From Synechococcus sp. HK01-R (GTDB lineage Bacteria; Cyanobacteriota; Cyanobacteriia; PCC-6307; Cyanobiaceae): a stretch of DNA of 64,000 nt. This document shows positions 47,434 to 54,996 of the stretch, piece after piece (positions within the stretch are counted from its first letter, which is position 1; each line of letters begins with the position of its first letter). The DNA lies in the NCBI RefSeq assembly GCF_014217855.1, contig NZ_CP059059.1:1054001-1118000 (forward strand), written 5' to 3'. The position numbers and the translations under genes were made by a program. The notes below the pieces were generated by a model that saw only the letters and a program-made list of their open reading frames with translations, was not told the origin of the DNA and did not search any database.

Positions 47434-47588
47434 AGACCTTCACTATTCGTTTGCCTGATGTGGAGGCGGCGATGCTGGTGGAGGTGCACAAAAGGAATAA
47501 GGTATTCAAGGATCTGCAGCAGCTGTTGATCCAGCAAATCCATCAGGAATACGCCAAGACCCCAACAGGCAAAGCCTCCAAGCAATGA
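47430..47588 (+). CDS. Tiny ribbon-helix-helix-like protein of the island
   Basis: A 52-residue protein: MKTFTIRLPDVEAAMLVEVH is a typical beta strand plus first helix of Arc/CopG-type repressors, followed by NKVFKDLQQLLIQQIHQEY as a second helix and a short basic tail. Such proteins repress plasmid or element genes as dimers. It overlaps the preceding gene by 4 bp and its stop codon touches the convergent stop of the TPR gene (47588/47589). Confidence 0.6.
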   Translation: MKTFTIRLPDVEAAMLVEVHKRNKVFKDLQQLLIQQIHQEYAKTPTGKASKQ

Positions 47589-50234
47589 TCAGTAATCCTG
47601 GTATGCCTTCTCTTCCACTAGGGAAGATCCGTAGGTGGTGTTGATCTCTCTCTTGATGATTGAGCGACGATCGTTCTGTTGATAGACCGACCGAGCAAGG
47701 CGGATGAATGTTTCACCAAAGTTCTTCTGTCGCTCTTGATCCCGAATAGCATCTTCTATCAGCCAGAGGTCTTGATTGACTTCCTTGAGGCGTTGAATAA
47801 GTTTTGGATCTACCTGAAGATCCAGGGCATCCAGCGTCTGTTGAAGAGCTGATCGTTCTTTCTGGACATTCTCCAGAGCCTTTCCTTGGAGATGGTTGCT
47901 CTTGATTTGGAGAATGGTGATCTTGTCAATCAGTTCGCCAAGGGAGATGGGCGCTTGGATTTCGGTGAGTGGTTTTGGTGAGGTGGATGCCGCTTCTGCC
48001 TGCTTTGGTTGGGCGCTGCCGCTCTCTGCAGCAGAGAGCCCTGGAAACTGCTCCTGCAGTGCCTCTGCGACCCGCTCAAGCACCTCATCCCAGTTGCCTC
48101 TCTCTCTTTGGCGGAAGAGTCGCATCGAGGGATACCAGAAGGTGGTGTCGCCTTCTAAGCCCCAACGCCAATCAGGAACTTTGTGGAGGAGCAGCCAGGT
48201 GGTCTTCCCCATTCCCCCTGCCAAGTGTGCAACTGCGGTGTCGCTGGTAATGACCAGATCGCAGTTGTCAATGATGGCTGCTGTCTCTAGGAAATCCCAG
48301 GTCTCATCCACCTGTGGCTGGCAACTGACGAAACGATCCCTGAACGGACAAGTTTCTAGCTGCTCACTGCCAAAGCCCTTCTGCAGCGACAACAGGGATA
48401 TATGGCGATTCGTTGTGACAGGTGCGAAGGCTTCTAATGCCAACGAACGCCCACGCAGACCTGTTTTCTCTGTTTTTGGATTGCCTTGCCAGTTGATGCC
48501 GATGATGGGTCGCTGTTCGGTTGAAAAGATGCCCTTCCACTTGTCAATGAGTTCGTCAGTGGTTTTGATGTATGGCTCGGTGATGACGGGGTTGTCTGGG
48601 TTGACTTCTAAGTGGCGAGGAACAGATAGAAGAGGTATCCATTGCCCATCATTGATTTTGTTGGCTTGTTGTGGCGTGAGTGGTGATGGGTCAATGCCAG
48701 AGGTCTTGATGAGGCTGTGTAGCTTTGGCTGGGCACAAAATGAAACCGATGCTCCTTGTTCTCTTAGCGCAATTGCATAACGCATGAACTGAAGTGTGTC
48801 GCCAAGACCTTGCTCGCTGACAAGGAGAACTTGGCTGCTTGTATCTGGTTTCAATCCATCCCATAGGCTGCATTGGGGTTGGGCGTGTGGCTTTGATGGT
48901 GTTTTCTTTTTCTTGCTTCTCCATTCGTATTTCTCCCAGCCATTCTTGTAGTCGCCACCCAGAAGCATTGTTAGCGAAGAGTTCCAGTGAACATCTGTGT
49001 AGTTGGGCTTGAGTTGCAGGGCAGTGTTGTAGGAGGCAATGGCAGCGTCTAGGTCGCCATGGTCCTTGAGAGCATTGCCGAGGTTGTAGTGAACTTCTGG
49101 GTAGTTGGGCTTGAATTGAAGAGCAGTTTTGTAGGAGGCAATGGCAGCGTCTAGGTCGCCATGGTCCTTGAGAGCATTGCCGAGGTTGTTGTGAGCTTCT
49201 GGGTAGTTGGGCTTGAGTTGCAGGGCAGTGTTGTAGGAGGCAATGGCAGCGTCTAGGTCGCCTTGGTTCTTGAGAACATTGCCGAGGTTGTTGTGAGCTT
49301 CTGGGTAGTTGGGCTTGAGTTGCAGGGCAGTGTTGTAGGAGGCAATGGCAGCGTCTAGGTCGCCATGGTCCTTGAGAGCATTGCCGAGGTTGTAGTGAGC
49401 TTCTGGGTAGTTGGGCTTGTGTTGCAGGGCATTGTTGTAGGAGGCAATGGCAGCGTCTAGGTCGCCATGGTCCTTGAGAGCATTGCCGAGGTTGTTGTGA
49501 GCTTCTGGGTAGTTGGGCTTGAGTTGCAGGGCATTGTTGTAGGAGGCAATGGCAGCGTCTAGGTCGCCATGGTCCTTGAGAGCATTGCCGAGGTTGTTGT
49601 GAGCTTCTGGGAAGTTGGGCTTGAGTTGCAGGGCAGTGTTGTAGGAGGCAATGGCAGCGTCTAGGTCGCCATGGTCCTTGAGAGCATTGCCGAGGTTGTT
49701 GTGAGCGTCTGGGAAGTTGGGCTTGAGTTGCAGGGCAGTGTTGTAGGAGGCAATGGCAGCGTCTAGGTCGCCTTGGTCCTTGAGAGCATTGCCGAGGTTG
49801 TTGTGAGCGTCTGGGAAGTTGGGCTTGAGTTGCAGGGCAGTGTTGAAGGAGGCAATGGCAGCGTCTAGGTCGCCTTGGTCCTTGAGAGCATTGCCGAGGT
49901 TGTTGTGAGCGTCTGGGAAGTTGGGATTGAGTTGAAGAGCTTTCTTGAGAAGTTCTACGAGTTCGTCAAACCTCCCCTGCATCCCGCAGATTGCCGCCAG
50001 GTTTCCATAGACAATGTGATTGTTTGTGCCAGCGGAAATCAGGTCTTTGTAAATCGCTTCTGCTTCTTGCAGCTTGCCTTGATTGATCAGTGCAACAGCC
50101 TGCTGTTCCTTGGCAGCTTGATCAGCAGACCTCTTGGTGATTTGCTGTTTGGGGGCTGTTGCTGGCTTGGCAGCTGAGAACCCACCGCTATTCCGCTTGG
50201 GCTTGCCCACTCCAGACCACCTGCTTCCCCCCAA
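47589..50234 (-). CDS. TPR protein with glycosyltransferase-9-like and DUF6165-like parts
   Basis: An 881-residue protein in three parts. Residues about 45-430 are TPR repeats, nine of them nearly identical 34-residue units ([20 protein letters not shown], then [14 protein letters not shown]). Residues about 475-735 resemble TPR-associated GT-B (GT9-like) domains: [60 protein letters not shown] and [12 protein letters not shown]. Residues about 765-881 match the DUF6165-type tail ([20 protein letters not shown], then [20 protein letters not shown]). Proteins of this plan occur with protein- or surface-glycosylation loci in picocyanobacteria; the substrate is unknown. Composition is more AT-rich than the flanking core genes, suggesting transfer. 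Confidence 0.85.
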   Translation of the reverse strand: MGGSRWSGVGKPKRNSGGFSAAKPATAPKQQITKRSADQAAKEQQAVALINQGKLQEAEAIYKDLISAGTNNHIVYGNLAAICGMQGRFDELVELLKKALQLNPNFPDAHNNLGNALKDQGDLDAAIASFNTALQLKPNFPDAHNNLGNALKDQGDLDAAIASYNTALQLKPNFPDAHNNLGNALKDHGDLDAAIASYNTALQLKPNFPEAHNNLGNALKDHGDLDAAIASYNNALQLKPNYPEAHNNLGNALKDHGDLDAAIASYNNALQHKPNYPEAHYNLGNALKDHGDLDAAIASYNTALQLKPNYPEAHNNLGNVLKNQGDLDAAIASYNTALQLKPNYPEAHNNLGNALKDHGDLDAAIASYKTALQFKPNYPEVHYNLGNALKDHGDLDAAIASYNTALQLKPNYTDVHWNSSLTMLLGGDYKNGWEKYEWRSKKKKTPSKPHAQPQCSLWDGLKPDTSSQVLLVSEQGLGDTLQFMRYAIALREQGASVSFCAQPKLHSLIKTSGIDPSPLTPQQANKINDGQWIPLLSVPRHLEVNPDNPVITEPYIKTTDELIDKWKGIFSTEQRPIIGINWQGNPKTEKTGLRGRSLALEAFAPVTTNRHISLLSLQKGFGSEQLETCPFRDRFVSCQPQVDETWDFLETAAIIDNCDLVITSDTAVAHLAGGMGKTTWLLLHKVPDWRWGLEGDTTFWYPSMRLFRQRERGNWDEVLERVAEALQEQFPGLSAAESGSAQPKQAEAASTSPKPLTEIQAPISLGELIDKITILQIKSNHLQGKALENVQKERSALQQTLDALDLQVDPKLIQRLKEVNQDLWLIEDAIRDQERQKNFGETFIRLARSVYQQNDRRSIIKREINTTYGSSLVEEKAYQDY
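49001..49918. repeat. Nine tandem 102-bp repeats coding TPR units
   Basis: Nine consecutive units of exactly 102 bp (918 bp in all) differ from each other at only a few positions, for example CATGGT versus TTGGTC and GAGCTTCTGGGTA versus GAGCGTCTGGGAA. Each encodes one 34-residue TPR. The nucleotide identity, including third codon positions, points to recent unequal crossing-over or slippage rather than old, selected divergence. Unit number probably varies between strains. Confidence 0.95.
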
Positions 50235-50901
50235 TCTAAGAAGCGAGAACTCTCAAGCCACTCCCATAGCCACCACCCCCACCCAAGACCCCCCAGCCCT
50301 CCCCCAGAGTTTCTTCGCCCGCCCTGCCGAGCAGGTCGCCCCAGAGCTCATCGGTTGCCTGCTGGTGAAACGCCAAACAGACGGCAGCTTGCTCTGGGGC
50401 GTGGTGGTGGAAACCGAGGCGTATTCGCAGGAGGAGCCTGCCTGCCACGGCTACCGCCGCCGCTCCCCCAGCAACGAAACGCTCTTTGGTGAGCCAGGGC
50501 GTTTTTATGTCTATGTGAGCTACGGCATCCACCACTGCGTGAATGTGGTGACCGATCGGGCGGACTGGGCCAATGGTGTGTTGCTTAGGGCCGTGGCACT
50601 GCCTGGTGAGCCTGAGCGCGTGGCAGCGGGACCTGGGCTCCTGGCCCGTCGCTTCGGGATCGACCGCCGCCATGACAGCAGCTCCGTCTGTGGGGAGAAT
50701 GACGTGTGGTTGGCGACCCGGCCTTCCGTTCTCGGTCATCCTGAGCTTGTGAGCACCACACGGATCGGCATTACCCAGGGGCAGGATCTGCTCTGGCGCT
50801 GGTACCTCAGGGGCAGCCGCAGCATCAGCCGTCGCGCCTCTGGTGATCGCATGCCTGGGAAGGCGCAGGCCTGGAGCCCGGACGGGCTGGAGTCTCCATG
50901 A
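50203..50901 (+). CDS. mpg: DNA-3-methyladenine glycosylase (Mpg/AAG family), rebuilt 5' end
   Basis: Base-excision repair glycosylase removing alkylated purines. From about 50305 the protein is a full family member: [20 protein letters not shown], the catalytic [59 protein letters not shown] and the C-terminal [12 protein letters not shown]. The start is uncertain: no ATG, GTG or TTG lies in frame between 50206 and the conserved part; the nearest is a TTG at 50203, inside the first codons of the divergent TPR gene. The first 251 conserved bases duplicate 45350-45600. Its stop overlaps pyrB by 4 bp, the ancestral arrangement. It may be poorly translated, or use a non-standard start. Confidence 0.8.
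   Translation: MPTPDHLLPPNLRSENSQATPIATTPTQDPPALPQSFFARPAEQVAPELIGCLLVKRQTDGSLLWGVVVETEAYSQEEPACHGYRRRSPSNETLFGEPGRFYVYVSYGIHHCVNVVTDRADWANGVLLRAVALPGEPERVAAGPGLLARRFGIDRRHDSSSVCGENDVWLATRPSVLGHPELVSTTRIGITQGQDLLWRWYLRGSRSISRRASGDRMPGKAQAWSPDGLESP
50293..50543 (+). repeat. Right copy of the 251-bp mpg direct repeat
   Basis: Gapless match to 45350-45600 (21 differences by hand count). Left of 50293 the two copies have no similarity, and right of 50543 only this copy continues into the rest of mpg. The intact Tyr codon TAT stands here where the left copy has TAA. Confidence 0.9.
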
Positions 50902-51956
50902 GTCGCTGGACCCATCGCCACATCCTCGATCTTGCGGCCTTCTCACGGGAGGACTACGCCGCTGTCCTTGAGCTTGCCCATCGGTTCCGGTCCATGCCGG
51001 TCACCGGTGCCCGCAAGCTCCCTGCCCTGCAGGGACGCCTCGTGGCGACCCTGTTCTTTGAGCCCAGCACCCGCACGCGCAGCAGTTTCGAGCTGGCGGC
51101 TAGGCGTCTGTCTGCCGATGTGTCGAGTTTCTCGCCGGGCAGCAGTTCTCTGAGTAAGGGGGAATCGCTGCTCGACACGGCCCGCACCTACGTGGCCATG
51201 GGCGCGGATGTGCTCGTGGTGCGCCATCAGTGCACCAGTGTTCCTCAGCAGCTGGCGGAGGCGTTAGAGGCCTCTGGTGAGCGCACGGTGGTTCTCAATG
51301 GTGGTGATGGACTCCACAGCCACCCCAGCCAGGGACTGCTGGACCTTTACACCCTGGCCCATCATTTCGATCCTCTGCACCCACTGCCTGAGGCGTTGCG
51401 GGGTAAACGGATCTTGATCGTGGGCGACATCCTGCATTCGCGGGTGGCCCGCTCCAATCTCTGGGCCCTCACCGCCTGCGGTGCAGATGTGGTGCTCTGC
51501 GGCCCCCCCAGCCTTCTGCCGTCCGCTTTTGCCGGCTTCGTGGATGCGCCACCACCTGGACAGTCTGTGGACCCGGTGCGCGATCGCGGTTCCGTGACCG
51601 TGAGCCATCGGCTCGACGAGGCCTTGCCTGGTGCCGACGCCGTGATGACCCTGCGCCTGCAGAAAGAGCGCATGAGCCAGCACCTGCTCACCGATCTGGA
51701 TCGCTATCACCGCGACTATGGCCTGAGCCATGCCCGGCTCGAGCGGTGTGGCAAGCCAGTGCCGGTGCTCCACCCCGGTCCGGTGAACCGTGGGGTGGAG
51801 ATGACCGGGGCCCTGCTCGACGACACTGGCCGACACAGTGGCCGCTGTCTGGTGGAGGAGCAGGTGCGTCATGGCATCCCGATCCGGATGGCACTGCTCT
51901 ATTTGATGGCAGCTGCAGAGTCGTCCGCTGATTCGGCCCTGGCTTCGGTGGGTTGA
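50898..51956 (+). CDS. pyrB: Aspartate carbamoyltransferase catalytic subunit
   Basis: A 352-residue enzyme of pyrimidine synthesis that joins carbamoyl phosphate and aspartate. Carbamoyl phosphate motif [18 protein letters not shown], the [16 protein letters not shown] block, [13 protein letters not shown] and [13 protein letters not shown] are intact. No regulatory subunit gene (pyrI) is nearby, as in other cyanobacteria. The start overlaps the mpg stop (ATGA). The 3' end overlaps the convergent NDH-2 gene by 58 bp. Confidence 0.96.
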   Translation: MSRWTHRHILDLAAFSREDYAAVLELAHRFRSMPVTGARKLPALQGRLVATLFFEPSTRTRSSFELAARRLSADVSSFSPGSSSLSKGESLLDTARTYVAMGADVLVVRHQCTSVPQQLAEALEASGERTVVLNGGDGLHSHPSQGLLDLYTLAHHFDPLHPLPEALRGKRILIVGDILHSRVARSNLWALTACGADVVLCGPPSLLPSAFAGFVDAPPPGQSVDPVRDRGSVTVSHRLDEALPGADAVMTLRLQKERMSQHLLTDLDRYHRDYGLSHARLERCGKPVPVLHPGPVNRGVEMTGALLDDTGRHSGRCLVEEQVRHGIPIRMALLYLMAAAESSADSALASVG

Positions 51957-53410
51957 TAGCCCTGGCCTGTCATCTGATTGGAGTAATACTCCATGGCTGC
52001 TTGCAGAGCCGCATCCGGTGAGGCGATCGAGGGGCCGCTGCCGCTTTTCATCGGGAATGGTGCGTCGGGTGCATCAAGACCCATGTGCTGGCTGGGCATT
52101 CCAGTGAGCAGCATGGAGGACCGGGCCTGGGAGACCACGGCGAAGATCCACTTCAGCAGGAGGGACAGACGATTTTCCCGATCGGGCATGAAGGCCAGGT
52201 GGGCAGCAGCCCAGAGCAGCCAGCCGATGCCTCCTGAGAATTTGAAGCCGCGCAGATCGGCGACGGCATCCACTCGATCGAGCACGGCCATGCTGCCGAA
52301 GTCGAACCAGCTGAAATTGGGACGATTGGTTCCGGCGATGATCGCTGCAATGTCCTTGCCCACGAAGCCTCCTGCTTGCGTGGCCGGGCCGGCCATCCCC
52401 GGGAGTGGGTTGCCATCGCTGGTGTGCTTGTAGCAGCAGAGATCACCCACGACGCGGATCTCGGGGTGCCCTTTCACGGAGAAGTCGGGTTCCACAACCA
52501 CCCTGCCCCCACGGTCCAGTTCACACTCGATCGAGTCGGCCAGCTTGCGCCCCAGGTGGGAGGGGCGCACGCCGGCGGTCCAGATCACGGTGGCGGCCTG
52601 GAGGCGTCGATCGCCATTGGGGGTGCCAACCGTCACTTCCCCTGGTTGCATCGTCTGCACCCGACCTTTGAACAGCATCTCCACACCAAGACCCTCCAGA
52701 GTCTTCTGGGCTCGCTCCGACAGCAGTTCAGGCATGGCCCGCAACAGTCGCTCCCCAGGATCGACGAGCACGATCCTGGTTTTGGCTGGGTCCAGCTGTC
52801 TGAATTCCCGGCGCATGGCGTTGCGCATCAACTCGGAAACCGCGCCGGCCATCTCACATCCGGTGGGGCCACCACCCACAATCACAACGGTTTGAAGGAA
52901 CTGACGGGTCTGAGGGTCAGGCGTCTGCTCGGCCTGCTCCATGGCCATCAGCAACCGGCGGCGAATCTCCTCGGCGTGCTCGAGGATCTTCATCGGCGGC
53001 GCGAAGGTGCGCCAGTCTTCATGGCCGAAGAAGGTGCTGCCAGAGCCGGTGGCCAACACCAGGTGGTCGTAGCTGTAGGCCTTGCCGTTGAAGACGATCT
53101 GCTTGCCTTCTGGATTGATCTGGGTGACTTCCCCCAAGAGCACCTGCACATTGCGCTGGCGGCCGACCAGTTGGCGCAGGGGGGTCGCCACATCCCCGCG
53201 GGAGACCAGTCCGGTTGCCACCTGGTACAGGAGTGGTTGAAACAGGTTGAAGTTGCGCTTGTCGATCAGGGTGATGCGCACGTCTGCATTGGCCAGGGCT
53301 TTGCAGGCGCGCACCCCGGCAAAGCCACCGCCCACGATCACCACATGGGGGGCATGGCGAAGTCGCTCCTCAGGTGGTTCGAGCTCCAGAAAGAAATGCT
53401 CTCCAGCCAT
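51899..53410 (-). CDS. Type II NAD(P)H dehydrogenase (NDH-2)
   Basis: A 503-residue flavoprotein that passes electrons from NAD(P)H to quinone without pumping protons. The FAD-binding [18 protein letters not shown] at the N-terminus, the NAD-binding [19 protein letters not shown] at about residue 175 and [13 protein letters not shown] identify the family. A membrane-associating C-terminal part ([15 protein letters not shown]) is followed by an extra 75-residue tail rich in Ser, Ala, Pro and Met, whose last 19 codons lie antisense to pyrB. Confidence 0.94.
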   Translation of the reverse strand: MAGEHFFLELEPPEERLRHAPHVVIVGGGFAGVRACKALANADVRITLIDKRNFNLFQPLLYQVATGLVSRGDVATPLRQLVGRQRNVQVLLGEVTQINPEGKQIVFNGKAYSYDHLVLATGSGSTFFGHEDWRTFAPPMKILEHAEEIRRRLLMAMEQAEQTPDPQTRQFLQTVVIVGGGPTGCEMAGAVSELMRNAMRREFRQLDPAKTRIVLVDPGERLLRAMPELLSERAQKTLEGLGVEMLFKGRVQTMQPGEVTVGTPNGDRRLQAATVIWTAGVRPSHLGRKLADSIECELDRGGRVVVEPDFSVKGHPEIRVVGDLCCYKHTSDGNPLPGMAGPATQAGGFVGKDIAAIIAGTNRPNFSWFDFGSMAVLDRVDAVADLRGFKFSGGIGWLLWAAAHLAFMPDRENRLSLLLKWIFAVVSQARSSMLLTGMPSQHMGLDAPDAPFPMKSGSGPSIASPDAALQAAMEYYSNQMTGQGYQPTEARAESADDSAAAIK

Positions 53411-53474
53411 GGGTCAAGACGCAGTAGGGCTTTCCCGAAGGGTATGGATACCCCGGCGATTTGTCCGTGGGCCG

Positions 53475-53816
53475 TCAGAGCAGTTTGAAACCTTCGAGAA
53501 GCAGGCCATACAAGAGCCCGAAGCGGCCCATGTCGAGGACTTGCAAGGCCAGGCCCCCTTGATTGAGGGGACGCCAGCTGCGCCGGAGCCTCACCATCAG
53601 TTCCAGCAGTGCCACCGTCACCAGGGCGGCGATTGGATCGAGCTGGCCGGTTGCGCCGGCGATGCTCGCCACTGAACTTCCGAAAAAAAAGCCACCCATC
53701 AAGACGATGGCCAGCAGAGAAGCGCGTCGCCAAGGATTGTCTGCCCAGGCCTCAAGACGGCTAGCCCACTCGCCCAAATTGCGCTGGAGCCTGGTGGATT
53801 GCAAACGCGCGGCCAT
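53475..53816 (-). CDS. Ycf20-like (DUF565) protein
   Basis: A 113-residue protein from MAARLQSTRLQRNLGEW. Two hydrophobic helices, SLLAIVLMGGFFFGSSVASI (about 43-62) and DPIAALVTVALLELMVRL (about 69-86), and the C-terminal FGLLYGLLLEGFKLL match the DUF565/Ycf20 family. In algae and plants Ycf20 relatives affect non-photochemical quenching; the cyanobacterial function is unknown. The start at 53816 gives the family length; in-frame starts at 53876 and 53915 are alternatives. It is 64 bp upstream of ndh on the same strand. Confidence 0.78.
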   Translation of the reverse strand: MAARLQSTRLQRNLGEWASRLEAWADNPWRRASLLAIVLMGGFFFGSSVASIAGATGQLDPIAALVTVALLELMVRLRRSWRPLNQGGLALQVLDMGRFGLLYGLLLEGFKLL

Positions 53817-53964
53817 GAAGTCGACGGCTCGAACGTCAGAAAAAAGGAGGCAGGGGGTGAACCGAACGATCCCCATCACCCGACCCGTAGCCCTGCCAAT
53901 GCCTGTATACACCATTTCTGGTGATCGTGCCGTCTTCTGGCGCTACTGATGGGGTATTGCTATG

Positions 53965-53987
53965 AAAAAGCTCGGGCGAGCCCGAGC
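53965..53987 (-). terminator. Rho-independent terminator
   Basis: The stem GCTCGGG / CCCGAGC with a 4-base loop (53970-53987) is followed on the minus strand by five T. It should end the transcript of the 66-residue gene at 54252-54052, and perhaps of the two tiny genes and tRNA-Ala upstream of it. Confidence 0.8.
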
Positions 53988-54051
53988 CGGGTGATGGGGT
54001 CTGGTGAAGGAAAGCTTGCCTAGGTCCCCTTGGCAAGGGGGGCTGAAGCAA

Positions 54052-54252
54052 TCAGTCGGAATCAGCCTTGGCTTTGCGGGACCCTTTGCCTTCGAGTAAC
54101 TCGAGAAGTGCTTCCATCTGGGCCATCACCCCGCGCACTTCACCGGCTTCGGGCAGCAGGCCATCTTCCATGACGCCCTGATGCATCTCACGAAGTTCCT
54201 GGCGGATGTAGCGCAGATGGCTCACCACCTGTTCGCGTTTCGACTGAGACAT
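54052..54252 (-). CDS. Small charged helical protein, unknown function
   Basis: A 66-residue protein, MSQSKREQVVSHLRYIRQEL through MEALLELLEGKGSRK. It reads as two long charged helices with a Gly/Pro turn (LLPEAGEVR), likely a conserved small cyanobacterial protein, but I cannot name a family. It has its own terminator at 53965. An upstream pair of tiny genes on the same strand ends 56 bp before its start. Confidence 0.65.
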   Translation of the reverse strand: MSQSKREQVVSHLRYIRQELREMHQGVMEDGLLPEAGEVRGVMAQMEALLELLEGKGSRKAKADSD

Positions 54253-54308
54253 CGGTGCGTATACCGCTCAACCTCTCTTTTACCAAATCGTCATCCCAGG
54301 CTGGTCGC

Positions 54309-54467
54309 TCAGGGCTGTCGACGCCCTTCGCTCCACTGCCCAGCAAGGGCGATCAGCGCAAAGGTCAGAAGGGCGGAGGGCCTGGCAATCACGCTCAAGG
54401 TCACCAACGCACCCAAGCCCGTCAGCAACGGGGGGCGGGGGAGCGAGCTGGGCCAGGGGCTGCTCAT
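54309..54467 (-). CDS. 52-residue membrane protein coupled to the PCP-reductase-like gene
   Basis: The frame from ATG 54467 gives MSSPWPSSLPRPPLLTGLGA and two hydrophobic stretches (LTGLGALVTLSVIA; ALLTFALIALAG), ending EGRRQP. The start overlaps the stop of the upstream gene (TCATGA, 54464-54467), a strong sign of coupling. Composition and third-position GC are those of a real gene. Family unknown; length is short enough that automatic annotation may miss it. Confidence 0.6.
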   Translation of the reverse strand: MSSPWPSSLPRPPLLTGLGALVTLSVIARPSALLTFALIALAGQWSEGRRQP

Positions 54468-54625
54468 GACTGGCCGAACCGGGCGCGGGCCTCGGCGTAG
54501 AAGGCGGCATCAATGCTGGATCGACCGCTCTCCTTGGCCATCGACTCAATGCGCTTGCGCACGGCTGGACGCACGAAGAACGGCACTTCTTTGAGAGCCT
54601 GCTCAGCGTCTGCGCTCCAGTCCAC
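54464..54625 (-). CDS. Small PCP-reductase-domain (PCP_red-like) protein
   Basis: A 53-residue protein with the block LKEVPFFVRPAVRKRIESMA followed by AAFYAEARARF. This is the small helical domain found at the C-terminus of ChlB and as a stand-alone in cyanobacteria, called PCP reductase-like. Alone it is probably a binding module rather than an enzyme. The GTG at 54625 (VDWSADAEQ) is chosen; a TTG at 54646 adjoins the tRNA-Ala 3' end. It is coupled to the 52-residue membrane protein. Confidence 0.75.
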   Translation of the reverse strand: MDWSADAEQALKEVPFFVRPAVRKRIESMAKESGRSSIDAAFYAEARARFGQS

Positions 54626-54646
54626 GTCTGGTCCTGTTGGTCTCAA

Positions 54647-54719
54647 TGGAGAATAGGGGACTCGAACCCCTGGCCTCTGCGGTGCGATCGCAGCGCTCTA
54701 CCAGCTGAGCTAATTCCCC
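54647..54719 (-). tRNA. tRNA-Ala (CGC)
   Basis: On the minus strand: acceptor GGGGAAT / ATTCTCC (one G-U pair), D-arm GCTCAGCTGGTAGAGC, anticodon stem CTGCG / CGCAG with loop ATCGCAC (anticodon CGC), T-arm GGGGTTCGAGTCCCC, discriminator A, CCA not encoded. Confidence 0.96.
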
Positions 54720-54778
54720 CCAGGCGAAAAACTAGCGTCTGAGCCCAGGCACAATGGATAGGCGCGCCAGGCGGCCCC

Positions 54779-54991
54779 ATGTCCAGTGCAGGTATCACGG
54801 AGGAACAGCTCGCCCGCTTTGATGAGGAGGGTGTTGCCGACCTGGCCAGGCGTCTGGAGGACGATGACTACGCCACCCCCTTTGCGGGTCTGGCTGACTG
54901 GCACCTGTTGCGGGCCCTCGCGATTCATCGCCCAGAGCTCACGTTTCCCTATGTGCATCTGATCGACCAGGAGCCTTTTGATGAGGACTAG
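54779..54991 (+). CDS. DUF2555 family protein
   Basis: A 70-residue soluble protein: LARFDEEGVADLARRLEDDD followed by YATPFAGLADWHLLRALA and RPELTFPYVHLIDQE, the typical DUF2555 sequence. Found throughout cyanobacteria, function unknown. It lies 5 bp before the longest reading of coaBC, so the two are probably co-transcribed. Confidence 0.85.
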   Translation: MSSAGITEEQLARFDEEGVADLARRLEDDDYATPFAGLADWHLLRALAIHRPELTFPYVHLIDQEPFDED

Positions 54992-54996
54992 TTCCC

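Larger units (their letters stand above)
45601..50543. mobile_element. Putative decaying integrative element inserted in mpg
   Basis: A 4.9-kb segment bounded by two direct copies of mpg 5' sequence; the last 14 bases of each copy (45587-45600 and 50530-50543, CACCACTGCGTGAA) are identical and mark the breakpoint. A tyrosine recombinase begins 121 bp inside the left edge. Other contents are a broken Rep-like gene, two tiny coupled genes and a TPR cargo gene. The middle part is visibly more AT-rich than the flanks. This suits an integrative element (or satellite) that used mpg as target and restored it with its own copy of the 5' end. Boundaries are inferred; no experiment or comparison was possible. 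Confidence 0.6.

Noticed and set aside
49001-49918. CRISPR-like regular direct repeats
   Set aside because: The 102-bp period has no spacer/repeat alternation and every unit encodes one 34-residue TPR in a single open frame.
50236-50946. Long minus-strand frame over mpg, with a similar frame at 45350-45613
   Set aside because: The similarity is only the antisense of the duplicated mpg DNA; the protein has no family features and the plus strand encodes a known enzyme.
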